Source: Deltaproteobacteria bacterium
GTDB lineage: Bacteria; Desulfobacterota; DSM-4660; Desulfatiglandales; Desulfatiglandaceae
DNA length: 13,078 nt
Reading direction: 5' to 3'
Assembly: GCA_018644785.1 (NCBI GenBank)
Contig: JABGPV010000145.1
Coordinates: 1 to 13,078, forward strand
Made by a program: the position numbers and the translations under genes. Below are positions 1-7,032 of the stretch, piece after piece (within the stretch, counting starts at the first letter, position 1; every line of letters begins with the position of its first letter). Under the pieces are notes generated by a model. That model had not been told where the DNA came from. It ran no database searches and saw nothing but the letters and a program-made list of their open reading frames with translations.

Positions 1-81
1 AGCCCCGAATCCCTGATGAAAATGGACGGGGCTGAAACCGAGCGCTTTGAAAAGGGCCTGGATATTCCAGGCGCTCATTAA
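1..81 (+). CDS. 3' end of an unidentified gene (partial)
   Basis: Frame 1 is open from the left edge to a TAA at 79-81 and gives 26 residues, ending LDIPGAH. The segment has an ordinary soluble, charged composition (several Glu, Lys and Asp) and no motif that identifies a family. Its stop overlaps the stop of the minus-strand gene at 78 by a few bases, so the two genes converge tail to tail with no room for a terminator between them. The only evidence for coding is the open frame up to this tight convergent junction, so the call is tentative. Confidence 0.4.
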   Translation, partial: SPESLMKMDGAETERFEKGLDIPGAH

Positions 82-419
82 TCCTTGCTTTTCTTCTCTT
101 TTTTCTTCTTCTTTTTCTGCTGACGTTTGCTTTCAGCGGATGTCTCCTCTTCCTTTTTCTTCTTTTTGGATTTCTTGGGCATGGCCGCTTTTTCAGCCTT
201 GGCTTTGACCATCTTCTCCAGCTTTTTTTCTTTTTCCTCGATGGCCCCAAGCCGATCGCGGGTTTCCCTTATTTTGGCGCGGATTTTTTTGATCTCGGAG
301 TCCTTGGCGATTTTTTCAGGTGCAACATCTTTTTCGGCCAACAGAGCGAGCCGCTGGTTCAACTGTTCTTCCCAGTAGCCCATTTGAGCCAACCTTGATT
401 CTTTGTCTTTTGATGCCAT
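78..419 (-). CDS. Lysine-rich coiled-coil hypothetical protein
   Basis: I do not recognise a named family. The 113-residue product starts at ATG 419 behind an AAAGGA ribosome binding site about 7 bases upstream. Residues 15-75 are almost wholly charged or helical (Glu, Lys, Arg, Leu, Ala) with a heptad-like pattern, suggesting one long coiled coil. Residues 80-113 form an extreme basic tail with runs of five and six lysines, mixed with a few Glu and Ser. There is no signal peptide or membrane segment. The tail resembles the disordered nucleic-acid-binding tails of histone-like or ribosome-associated proteins, but that is analogy only. A gap of about 175 bases separates it from the upstream minus-strand operon, so it may have its own promoter. 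Confidence 0.7.
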   Translation of the reverse strand: MASKDKESRLAQMGYWEEQLNQRLALLAEKDVAPEKIAKDSEIKKIRAKIRETRDRLGAIEEKEKKLEKMVKAKAEKAAMPKKSKKKKKEEETSAESKRQQKKKKKKEKKSKD

Positions 420-456
420 TGTTTCATCCTTTCTTTACGGTAATGGTTTTCGCCCC

Positions 457-538
457 GGGGGTTCTTATCAATCCTGTCCGGAATTCGGCGAAATCGAGAC
501 CCTTCTTATCAGGAAATGCCGCAATAGTAAAGAACCCC
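457..538. repeat. Inverted repeat with long spacer in an intergenic gap
   Basis: GGGGTTCTT at 457-465 is the exact reverse complement of AAGAACCCC at 530-538, with 64 bases between. Inside lie a direct repeat TTCTTATCA (462-470 and 503-511) and a small palindrome around GAATTC (478-488). The element sits in the gap between the lysine-rich protein and the end of the first MinD ATPase. It could be a degenerate intergenic repeat or a structured RNA leader of the lysine-rich gene. Arms of 9 bases with so long a loop can arise by chance. Confidence 0.25.
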
Positions 539-595
539 GCATCAATTCTTCAGAAGGTCTTTAAAATAAAAGGTTAAAATGGCTTCAGAGAGGCA

Positions 596-1459
596 TTATT
601 CCAGACTATTTACCACGTCTTCCCAGATGGTTTTCACCGCCCGGCAGGCTTCGCCCTGTTCGTTGAACTCCACAATGGTTTTTCCCGCCACCATGGCCCG
701 GGTGAAATCCGGGTCAAAGGGAACGCGACCGATAACCTTTACGTTTTTTCCCCTGGCAAAGGCTTCGATGGCTTTCCCCATCTCAGGGTTGAGATCGAAT
801 TTGTTAACACACAGCATGGCCGGCACCTTGAAAAATGCCGCCAGCTCCGATACCCGTTCCATATCGTGCTTTCCCGAAACGGTGGGCTCGGCAACGATCA
901 AAACCGCCGATGCGCCGCCCATGGAGGCGATCACCGGGCAACCTACGCCGGGAGGGCCATCGGTGAGCAGGTAATCAAGCCCGTTCTTTTCAGCCAGTTC
1001 CCGCCCTTCCTTGCGGATGAGCGCCACCAGCTTCCCGGAGTTTTCCTCGGCGATCCCCAGGCGGGCATGGGCCATGGGACCAAACCGCGTATGGGAAATA
1101 AACCATTCGCCGCAAGTGTTAATGGGAAAATGTACGGCCTTCTCGGGACAGAAATAATAACAGACGCCGCACCCTTCGCATTCGATTTCGTCCACCACGA
1201 AATCTTCGCCGATGGCATCCCATCGGCACAGATCACGACAAAGACCGCAACCGGTACATTTGTCCGGATCGATCACCGCCGCGTGTCCGGCGTCGAAATC
1301 GTGCCGCTCCCTTATCTCAGGGGCCATGATCAGATGAAGATCCGCCGCATCCACATCCGCATCGCAAAGGACCTTGTTTTCGGCAAGGGCTGCAAAAGCT
1401 GAAATGATGCTGGTCTTTCCCGTTCCGCCCTTGCCGCTGATAATAACGATTTCTCTCAT
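596..1459 (-). CDS. MinD-family ATPase with two inserted [4Fe-4S] motifs (copy 1)
   Basis: This is a cytoplasmic P-loop ATPase of the Mrp/NBP35/MinD superfamily, 287 residues. Residues 9-16 are the deviant Walker A motif GKGGTGKT, residues 33-38 the switch I aspartates, and residues 167-170 the DGPP Walker B/switch II segment. Between them is a bacterial ferredoxin-type insertion with two CxxCxxCxxxC motifs (C68/71/74/78 and C94/97/100/104). Proteins of this form occur in pairs in anaerobes and sulfate reducers, for example in the orp operons of Desulfovibrio, usually near NifX-type proteins. They are thought to act in metal-cofactor assembly or ATP-gated electron transfer. I chose ATG 1459 because it has AGGAG at the right spacing and overlaps the upstream stop as ATGA; the frame stays open 23 codons further upstream, but only inside the preceding gene. 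Confidence 0.92.
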   Translation of the reverse strand: MREIVIISGKGGTGKTSIISAFAALAENKVLCDADVDAADLHLIMAPEIRERHDFDAGHAAVIDPDKCTGCGLCRDLCRWDAIGEDFVVDEIECEGCGVCYYFCPEKAVHFPINTCGEWFISHTRFGPMAHARLGIAEENSGKLVALIRKEGRELAEKNGLDYLLTDGPPGVGCPVIASMGGASAVLIVAEPTVSGKHDMERVSELAAFFKVPAMLCVNKFDLNPEMGKAIEAFARGKNVKVIGRVPFDPDFTRAMVAGKTIVEFNEQGEACRAVKTIWEDVVNSLE

Positions 1460-2310
1460 GATATGCTCCTTTTCCGTTCGGCAATGGCTTTGATATCGTG
1501 AGAAAGCTGAACAAATTTCTCTTTCCATTCCGGCATGGCGTCCACGATCATGTCCCCCCTGGAGTAGCTTTCTGCGATTCTTCGATCAAAGGGGATCTCC
1601 ATGAGGATGGGAATGTTTTCAGCTTCGGCATAGTTCAGGACCCCGTCGTCTCCCATGTCCGACCGGTTGATGACGAGACCGCAGGGGATGTCCAGGATCC
1701 GAACGGCTCCCACGGCCAGTTTTAGATCGTGGAGTCCAAAGGGGGTGGGTTCGGTGACCAGCAGCACGAAATCCACCCCTTTCATGGCGGAAATGACCGG
1801 ACAGGAGGTTCCCGGCGGCGCGTCGATAATGGTCAAAACATCCGGGCGGGCGTATTCTCTGACCGCTTTGATCAGCGGGGGCGACATGGCTTCGCCCACC
1901 CGCAGTTTTCCATGTACGAATTCCATCCCGTTATAATGTCCTCTTTCAATGCGCCCCAGTTCCCTTGTGGTCTCGGTAATGGCTTTTTCCGGGCACACTT
2001 CCATGCACCCGCCGCAGCTGTGGCACATTTCAACAAAAGGCAGAACGGTTTCGCCAATCATCACGATGGCCCTGAATTGACATATTTCCCCGCATTTTCC
2101 GCAAAGGGTGCATTTCTCCATGTCCACTTCCGGCACCGGAGTGGTCAGGGCGCGGGTCTCTTCCATGCGGGGTCGGATGAAGAGGTGGGCGTTGGGTTCT
2201 TCCACATCGCAGTCCAGGAGCTGGACCGGGGTATCCAGGGAAACCGCCAGGTTCGTGGCGATGGTGGTTTTCCCCGTTCCGCCCTTTCCGCTTGCAATAC
2301 TGATGATCAT
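1456..2310 (-). CDS. MinD-family ATPase with two inserted [4Fe-4S] motifs (copy 2)
   Basis: Partner of the downstream ATPase, 284 residues with the same plan: Walker A GKGGTGKT at 8-15, switch I LDCDVEEP near 32-39, CxxCxxCxxxC motifs at C67/70/73/77 and C96/99/102/106, and DAPPGTSCPV near 163-172. The ferredoxin insert would carry two [4Fe-4S] clusters. The start ATG 2310 has AAGGAG about 6 bases upstream; the open frame upstream of it is in overlapping sequence and is less likely to be translated. The 4-bp ATGA overlap with the next gene predicts translational coupling and a stable pair or heterodimer. The first residues, MIISIASGKGG, are typical of this group, which lacks the N-terminal extension of Mrp/ApbC. 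The substrate is unknown; a role with NifX-type metal-binding partners is inferred from gene context. Confidence 0.92.
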   Translation of the reverse strand: MIISIASGKGGTGKTTIATNLAVSLDTPVQLLDCDVEEPNAHLFIRPRMEETRALTTPVPEVDMEKCTLCGKCGEICQFRAIVMIGETVLPFVEMCHSCGGCMEVCPEKAITETTRELGRIERGHYNGMEFVHGKLRVGEAMSPPLIKAVREYARPDVLTIIDAPPGTSCPVISAMKGVDFVLLVTEPTPFGLHDLKLAVGAVRILDIPCGLVINRSDMGDDGVLNYAEAENIPILMEIPFDRRIAESYSRGDMIVDAMPEWKEKFVQLSHDIKAIAERKRSIS

Positions 2311-2450
2311 ACGATTCTCCTTGTTCGCACTTGACTTAATGATGGCAACGGTTTTCGCCTGCAAAGAGGGTGTTTTCGAAGCAGGCTTTCTTTGATTTCA
2401 AGATCCTGCATCTGGTTTTTATCCTGTTGGTTGCTATCTGCCGTTGCCAT
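2307..2450 (-). CDS. Small ORF, possible N-terminal remnant of an Mrp-type ATPase
   Basis: The frame from ATG 2450 encodes 47 residues and ends in a TGA that overlaps the start of the MinD-like gene by 3 bases. GGGAG lies about 9 bases upstream of the start. The first 25 residues are rich in Gln, Asp and Asn and include QMQDLEIKESL. This resembles the N-terminal leader that precedes the P-loop in Mrp/ApbC ATPases of sulfate reducers, as far as I remember those proteins. After about residue 26 the sequence turns basic and loses that resemblance, and no P-loop follows. It could be a real small coupled leader peptide, a truncated mrp gene, or chance. Confidence 0.4.
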   Translation of the reverse strand: MATADSNQQDKNQMQDLEIKESLLRKHPLCRRKPLPSLSQVRTRRIV

Positions 2451-2494
2451 AAAACTTATTCTCCCAGAATATATTTACAAGGGCCCCAATGAAT

Positions 2495-3163
2495 TTAATT
2501 TCTTCCCTGCATGCGCCCGCCACCCATACCTCGACCTCTGCCGCCGCCCCTGCCGCGGCCCATACCGACGCCGCTTCCTGAAGCCATGTTTCCTGTGCCG
2601 AAACCACCACTATCGCCGGTGCCAACGCTTCCAGTGCTGCTACCGCCGCCCATACCGTGATGATCAGCCACAGTGGCTTTGCGGGTGGATTCAAGATTTC
2701 CGTTTTTGTACCGTTCTATCGCTTCACTGACAGTTCCGTTTTGACCCGCGAAAACTTCTACCCCTGCCGCACCCAGCGTTTTCACCGCTACACTCATATC
2801 GCGAAAGGTTTCCACCCCGCCCAGCACCTTTTCCCGGCTGTCTTTCAAAAGGCTGGTGGATACCACCACGGGAATACGACGCTTGTCGATGTCCACGATA
2901 TAGGTGGAAGTATCCACAAAGGCTTTGCCCAGTTTCATGGTGCGACGAAGGGCGCAGTCGGTTTCACACATGTTGGACCGAAACACTTCCCAGCAATGTT
3001 TCCCCAGGGCCTCTTCCCTGGGAATTCGGGTGATCCGTTCCGCAGCCTGGTTAAAGGAGGTGATGCGCCAGTCGTGATCCACGGTGAATACACCGTCGGA
3101 AATGCTCTCCAGGATGATTTCGGTTACATGTGAAGGAATCCGGTAGGTTTTTTCTTTTTTCAT
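2495..3163 (-). CDS. PAS domain fused to the C-terminal half of a NifX-type domain
   Basis: The 222-residue product has two unrelated parts. Residues 14-122 form a PAS domain (ISDGVFTVD, ITSFNQAAE, a CETDC segment at 66-70, GGVETFRDMS at 115-124) of the type that precedes the AAA+ module in sigma-54 regulators of sulfate reducers. Residues 126-174 (KTLGAAGVEVFAG, GTVSEAIERYKNG, ADHHGMGGG) match the C-terminal half of the dinitrogenase iron-molybdenum cofactor family (NifX/NafY, PF02579). A Gly/Ser/Met/Arg-rich tail follows, as in many members from sulfate reducers. The regulator's ATPase and DNA-binding domains and the N-terminal half of the NifX fold are both absent. ATG 3163 is chosen because the PAS domain begins soon after it and the frame clears the upstream gene; its ribosome site (AGGG) is weak. 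Located just upstream of the MinD-like pair. Confidence 0.8.
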   Translation of the reverse strand: MKKEKTYRIPSHVTEIILESISDGVFTVDHDWRITSFNQAAERITRIPREEALGKHCWEVFRSNMCETDCALRRTMKLGKAFVDTSTYIVDIDKRRIPVVVSTSLLKDSREKVLGGVETFRDMSVAVKTLGAAGVEVFAGQNGTVSEAIERYKNGNLESTRKATVADHHGMGGGSSTGSVGTGDSGGFGTGNMASGSGVGMGRGRGGGRGRGMGGGRMQGRN

Positions 3164-3228
3164 GGTCCCTTGATGATCAAACAATGCCTGATTGAAGTAT
3201 AAAGCGGGGGGAAGTTCGCATTGAATGG

Positions 3229-3963
3229 TTACAATGGTGGTGACCACCGACTGTTGAAGCCATCATAACTCCAGCAATCCTGAAGGGCTTTTCTGGATGT
3301 ATACTGGGGATTTTCAGCCCACAACAGCATCTGTTCGTGGGCGGAGTTCAATTTTTTGAATTGGTCTTCATCGCCGCCTGCATCCGGGTGGTGTACCTTT
3401 GCCATCTTTTTATAGGCGGCTTTAATTCTGGCTTTAGACCCGTCATTGGACAAATCATTTCTTTTCAGTTTCAGGACTTTCAGGCTTCCTGTTTCCTGCC
3501 TGGAAAGCCTGGGGCTCGATTTCCGGTTGGGTTTGATCTGTTCCAGCGCAATGGACTTCTGGTGATTCCGGTTCACCAGGTGAAGGGATGCATAACTCAT
3601 TGAGCGGTTGTTATCTACCATCTCATGCCATTGTCTACCAAACTCCAGCACCATCCGTTTTAGATCCTCCGCAGGTTTATTACCCCGGGTACGAGACCGG
3701 GAAAACCTGGAAATATTCTTGCTCCAGATGGGAAATACATCCAGGATGACCTGGTCACTGGTGAAGGAAAAGGCGGCATATCGAGTGTTGAGGGCTCTGA
3801 GTAAACCCTTCGACAGGGAAAGGACCCACTGGATATAACTGCGGCATCCATTTGAGCAATAGCGCCTGCGAGCTCCGATATTATCCTTCCCACAAGCCAC
3901 ACAGGTATTTTTTCTAGGCGGTATCGGAACTTTTTGGATTTTGTTTTTGACGGTCTCTTGCAT
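3229..3963 (-). CDS. Zinc-finger and C-terminal J-domain protein
   Basis: Probable co-chaperone-like protein of 244 residues, acting in the cytoplasm. Near the N-terminus C21xxC24 and C36xxxC40 form a likely zinc-binding finger. Residues 158-215 form a J domain with the invariant HPD at 192-194 (KVHHPDAGGD), preceded by a basic helix II (KAAYKKMAK) and followed by helix III (FKKLNSAHEQML). The J domain is at the C-terminus and there is no DnaJ glycine-rich or central zinc domain, so this is a class III-type J protein. The client is unknown. ATG 3963 is taken as the start; GTG codons at 3966 and 3975 are possible alternatives, and no strong ribosome site is visible for any of them. It is followed after 65 bases by the PAS-NifX gene and may be the first gene of that operon. 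Confidence 0.8.
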   Translation of the reverse strand: MQETVKNKIQKVPIPPRKNTCVACGKDNIGARRRYCSNGCRSYIQWVLSLSKGLLRALNTRYAAFSFTSDQVILDVFPIWSKNISRFSRSRTRGNKPAEDLKRMVLEFGRQWHEMVDNNRSMSYASLHLVNRNHQKSIALEQIKPNRKSSPRLSRQETGSLKVLKLKRNDLSNDGSKARIKAAYKKMAKVHHPDAGGDEDQFKKLNSAHEQMLLWAENPQYTSRKALQDCWSYDGFNSRWSPPL

Positions 3964-3989
3964 CACAGCTATCACAAAGTTAGTTTAGA

Positions 3990-4018
3990 CAGATAGTGTT
4001 TGGCGGCCAAGGCGCCAA
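3990..4018 (-). promoter_or_regulatory. Possible promoter of the J-domain/MinD operon, overlapped by a small palindrome
   Basis: On the minus strand TTGGCG (4013-4018) and TATCTG (3990-3995) are separated by 17 bases and would start transcription about 20 bases before the J-domain gene. The inverted repeat TTGGCG/CGCCAA (4000-4005 and 4013-4018) covers the -35 box and part of the spacer, where a repressor could bind. Both boxes are only moderate matches to consensus. The wider gap 3964-4257 shows no gene; it also contains a TATAAT on the plus strand at 4095-4100 without a matching -35 box. Confidence 0.3.
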
Positions 4019-4257
4019 GAATAAATGGTCCTTTTTTGACCTATGACCTCCCTGTGGCTGTCTTCAATATCTTTTTTGTAACCCATACGCGGGGTATAAT
4101 CAAGCGAATCTTCCTTGTTGTATCTGATACGGTTTATGTCAGGAAAGATTGAATTTTTAGAGTGAGCTGTGGTATTGCGGGTTTCGTTATTCTAAAATGT
4201 CCCGGTTTGCTGCTCCCATTCCCCGGATCAGAGGAGACACTATTATTGGAATTGACC

Positions 4258-4890
4258 ATGCCGGAATCCACTCATGCCCTTATCAACGCGCTGCATCAGA
4301 GTGTGGTCCATATCGAACCGTTCATTCAGCATTATGGATATCTTGCACTTTTCGTCATCATATTTGTGGAAGGGTCCGGCATTCCATCTCCGGGCCAGAC
4401 CATTCTCATAGCTTCAGCCATTATGGCGTATCACGGGGACCTGCGCATCGGATGGGTTTTGTTTGTTTCTTTTACCGCCACTTTCCTCGGTAATTGCACC
4501 GGGTACACCATTGGTCGCAGTGTCGGTAAACATTGGCTTAAACGCCTTCTACCCGGAGAAGAAAGGTTGATCAAAATTGAAAGACGACTCAACCGGTGGG
4601 GTCTTTTATTGCTTGTTGCGGGTCGCTATATGGAGGGCTTGAAACAGACCCTGGGCCTCATTTCGGGTGCACTTCATATGGCGCCGGCCCGTTTTGTTCT
4701 GGCAAACGCCACGGCCAGCCTTTGCTGGGCCGTACCGCTGGCCCTGATTCCCTATTGGATAAACCGGTACGGCCATCAGTTTCTGCTGTTCAGCAGGGAA
4801 TATCGATTGATGGCATATTTGTTGGTGGCGGGAATAATCTGTTCGGCGATCGGCGTGGGAGTTCTCCGTTATCGAAAGTTGAAACCATAA
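4258..4890 (+). CDS. DedA-family inner-membrane protein
   Basis: Integral membrane protein of the DedA/SNARE-associated (VTT domain) family; family members include lipid (undecaprenyl phosphate or phosphatidylethanolamine) flippases and proteins needed for envelope homeostasis. The 210-residue product shows the family signatures: FVEGSGIPSPG at 36-46 with the conserved acidic E38 and P-x-PG, GNCTGYTIGRSVG at 78-90, and the RYMEGLKQTLGLISG segment at 123-137 followed by an F-x3-N helix and W157. Hydrophobic stretches at about 26-56, 62-82, 113-135, 145-168 and 184-204 fit the family topology. I chose ATG 4258 because the domain starts there with a GGA about 8 bases upstream; an upstream GTG at 4162 would add 32 residues of poor quality. 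It is a single gene facing the transhydrogenase operon, with no functional link visible. Confidence 0.88.
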   Translation: MPESTHALINALHQSVVHIEPFIQHYGYLALFVIIFVEGSGIPSPGQTILIASAIMAYHGDLRIGWVLFVSFTATFLGNCTGYTIGRSVGKHWLKRLLPGEERLIKIERRLNRWGLLLLVAGRYMEGLKQTLGLISGALHMAPARFVLANATASLCWAVPLALIPYWINRYGHQFLLFSREYRLMAYLLVAGIICSAIGVGVLRYRKLKP

Positions 4891-4898
4891 AAGAAACG

Positions 4899-4937
4899 CA
4901 TAACCGTTCACGGTTGTAAGAACCGGGAACGGTTATG
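4899..4937. terminator. Hairpin terminator between convergent genes
   Basis: CATAACCGTTC (4899-4909) pairs perfectly with GAACGGTTATG (4927-4937), and after one A/G mismatch the inner arms CGGTT (4911-4915) and AACCG (4921-4925) continue the stem to a 5-base loop. On the minus strand the hairpin is followed by CGTTTCTTTT, a moderate U-tract, so it fits best as the terminator of the transhydrogenase operon. It may also act on the DedA transcript, although the plus-strand tail is A-rich. Confidence 0.75.
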
Positions 4938-4950
4938 AAATAAGCGGGCG

Positions 4951-7032
4951 CTATTTTTCAGGGGGCATGGGGACCTTGGAAATGGTTAACCGCAGCTGAC
5001 AGCGTAAGCACCGGTTCGCTTCTTCCAGGGCCATTTTTTCATGGAAGGCGTGTTCCACTTCGTCAAAACCTTTAAGGCACTCCTCCACCGGCATCATCTC
5101 TTCGTGTATCCGTTTGTAATAGGCGAAGCCTTCATCTCTACCCAAGCGTTTGTTTTCCGGTTCTTCAGGGATGAAGCGTTGCATAATGTCGCCGGTGCCG
5201 CCGAGGTATTTGTCAATCTCGGAGGCTGCCACGCGTCCCGTATGAATCGCTTCAATGACCGTTGCCGGACCGCTCATCACGTCGCCGCCGGTAAATACCC
5301 TTTTTCGTTTGAGCGCTCTGCCATTCTCGGCCTCGATGTACCCGCGCCTGTTCAGCATAATTTCAAAACCCTTGGGAATGATCGCTTTTTGTCCGATGGC
5401 CATGACAAATCGATCAACCTCTAAAATAAACTCGCTCCCTTCAACGGGAACCGGACGGCGACGGCCGCTGGCATCGGGTTTTCCCAGTTCCATGCGGATA
5501 CATTGGACCTGAAGGCAGTCTTCCTGAGCCGTTATGCCAATGGGTGCCACCAGAAAATCGATGTTAACGCCTTCATTCAAGGCGGCTTCGATCTCCTCCG
5601 GTGAAGCGGGCATTTCTTGGCGGGTTCGCCGGTACAGCATGGAGACCTGATCCGCACCGGTGCGCAAGCCACAGCGCGCCACATCAATGGCCACGTTTCC
5701 GCCACCCACGACGGCGATCCGGCCTTCCAGATCGGATTTGCCTTCAAGATTAATTTTTCGTAACACCGACAGACCATCCAATACGCGTGGGTCATCCTCG
5801 CCGGGAATCCCCATGGTCGTGCCCTTTGTTGCTCCCATCCCCAGGAAGACGGCATCAGAGCCCTGTTCAAATAGATCGTCAAGGGATTCGACCTGTGTAT
5901 TGTACCGGAATTCCACCCCGATATCTTCGATGTCCTTGATTTCCTGGTCCAGCACCTCCCGTGGCAGACGGTATTCCGGGATGCCGATCCGCATGGTACC
6001 GCCACCCTTGTCCAGCGCTTCAAAGACCGTGACCGCATGACCCTTTTTTCTGATGAACCAGGCTGCGGTCAGCCCGGCAGGTCCTGCGCCCACAACGGCC
6101 ACTTTTTTGCCCGTATCGGGAAGAATCTCCAGCTTTTCACGCCAACGCCCGGTATCCTGTTCCGCCACAAATTTTTTGAGCGCGCGGATGCTGATGGCTT
6201 CATTAACCTCACCCCTCCGACATTCATCTTCGCATGGATGGGGACAGACACACCCCAAGGTGTGCGGCAATGGTACGGTTTCGCGGATGACCTCAATGGC
6301 ATCCTGATAACGACCCTCAGCAATCAAACGGACATAGCGGGCCACATCGATCCCTGCCGGACAGGTATTGGTGCAGGGTAGAATGAAGGCCTCGCGGGCC
6401 TCTTCGGTGAAAGCGTCTTTATCTCGCAGGGCGCCGGAGGGGCAGACCTCAACGCAGGCTTCACAGAATTTACAACCGGAATCCATGATGGGGACATCTG
6501 TCTGGGTGCCCACATAAGTTTTGATCCCCCGATCGATCAATCCAATCGCGCCGATGCCGCGGACTTCCTGGCACATGCGGACGCAACGTTCACACAGAAT
6601 GCAGCGCTCAAGATCCCGGATATAAACCGGCTCATCCTGCGGGATTTCCGGCAGTTTTCTGGGCTCTGAAATATGGTCGGGAAGGACATCTTTAACACCC
6701 ACCCATTCAACCACTTTTTGAAACTGGCTTGATTCAGCCAGTTTTTTGGGATGGTCGCTTAACATGAGCCAGATAATGTTTTTCCGAAATTCCTGAAGTT
6801 GAGCCGTATGGGTCTGAACTGTCATCCCTTCGGATACATAAGTGGTGCAGGCAGGCGGCAAACCCCGCATTCCGTCAATTTCGACCAGGCATAAACGACA
6901 TGCCCCTAAAGGGGGTAAATCGGGATGATAACATAGATTGGGAATATAGATCCCGGCATCAAAAGCCGCCTCAAGGACGGTTTTTCCGTCTTCCACCTGT
7001 AACTGTCGGTCATCAATTGTTATCTGTATCAT
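4951..7032 (-). CDS. NuoG-like/GltD-like fusion subunit of a Stn-type transhydrogenase (StnC-like)
   Basis: Large electron-transfer subunit, 693 residues. Residues 1-75 are a plant-type [2Fe-2S] ferredoxin domain (C34, C45, C48, C62). Residues 80-110 correspond to the NuoG His/Cys cluster region: H94 remains but the three cysteines are absent. Two ferredoxin motifs follow (C144/147/150/154 and C187/190/193/197). From about 215 the protein is like GltD/NfnB: a cysteine-rich segment (C220, C224, C261, C263, C267, C271), an FAD site GAGPAG at 315-320, an NAD(P) site GGGNVAID at 443-450 with YRR at 467-469 that suggests NADP(H), and a second FAD motif GGDVMSGP at 582-589. A terminal CLRC follows at 675-678. 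It starts with an ATGA overlap on the NuoF-like gene. It probably exchanges electrons between NADPH and the iron-sulfur chain fed by the NuoF-like subunit; this follows from architecture shared with Sporomusa-type Nfn (Stn) complexes. Confidence 0.9.
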   Translation of the reverse strand: MIQITIDDRQLQVEDGKTVLEAAFDAGIYIPNLCYHPDLPPLGACRLCLVEIDGMRGLPPACTTYVSEGMTVQTHTAQLQEFRKNIIWLMLSDHPKKLAESSQFQKVVEWVGVKDVLPDHISEPRKLPEIPQDEPVYIRDLERCILCERCVRMCQEVRGIGAIGLIDRGIKTYVGTQTDVPIMDSGCKFCEACVEVCPSGALRDKDAFTEEAREAFILPCTNTCPAGIDVARYVRLIAEGRYQDAIEVIRETVPLPHTLGCVCPHPCEDECRRGEVNEAISIRALKKFVAEQDTGRWREKLEILPDTGKKVAVVGAGPAGLTAAWFIRKKGHAVTVFEALDKGGGTMRIGIPEYRLPREVLDQEIKDIEDIGVEFRYNTQVESLDDLFEQGSDAVFLGMGATKGTTMGIPGEDDPRVLDGLSVLRKINLEGKSDLEGRIAVVGGGNVAIDVARCGLRTGADQVSMLYRRTRQEMPASPEEIEAALNEGVNIDFLVAPIGITAQEDCLQVQCIRMELGKPDASGRRRPVPVEGSEFILEVDRFVMAIGQKAIIPKGFEIMLNRRGYIEAENGRALKRKRVFTGGDVMSGPATVIEAIHTGRVAASEIDKYLGGTGDIMQRFIPEEPENKRLGRDEGFAYYKRIHEEMMPVEECLKGFDEVEHAFHEKMALEEANRCLRCQLRLTISKVPMPPEK

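Noticed and set aside
1460..1528. N-terminal extension of 23 residues on the first MinD-like ATPase
   Set aside because: The extension lies inside the preceding gene; the ATG at 1459 has a good ribosome site and the standard N-terminus of the family.
2434..2694. Minus-strand ORF of 86 residues, hydrophobic
   Set aside because: It is an out-of-frame shadow of the Gly-rich tail of the PAS-NifX gene; the repetitive GC-rich codons create its Ala/Val-rich look.
3790..3830. SLSKG-like peptide in the J-domain protein, reminiscent of a dispersed CCTTCGACAGG-type repeat
   Set aside because: The match to that repeat is only partial and the surrounding reading frame looks like native protein, so I do not claim an insertion.
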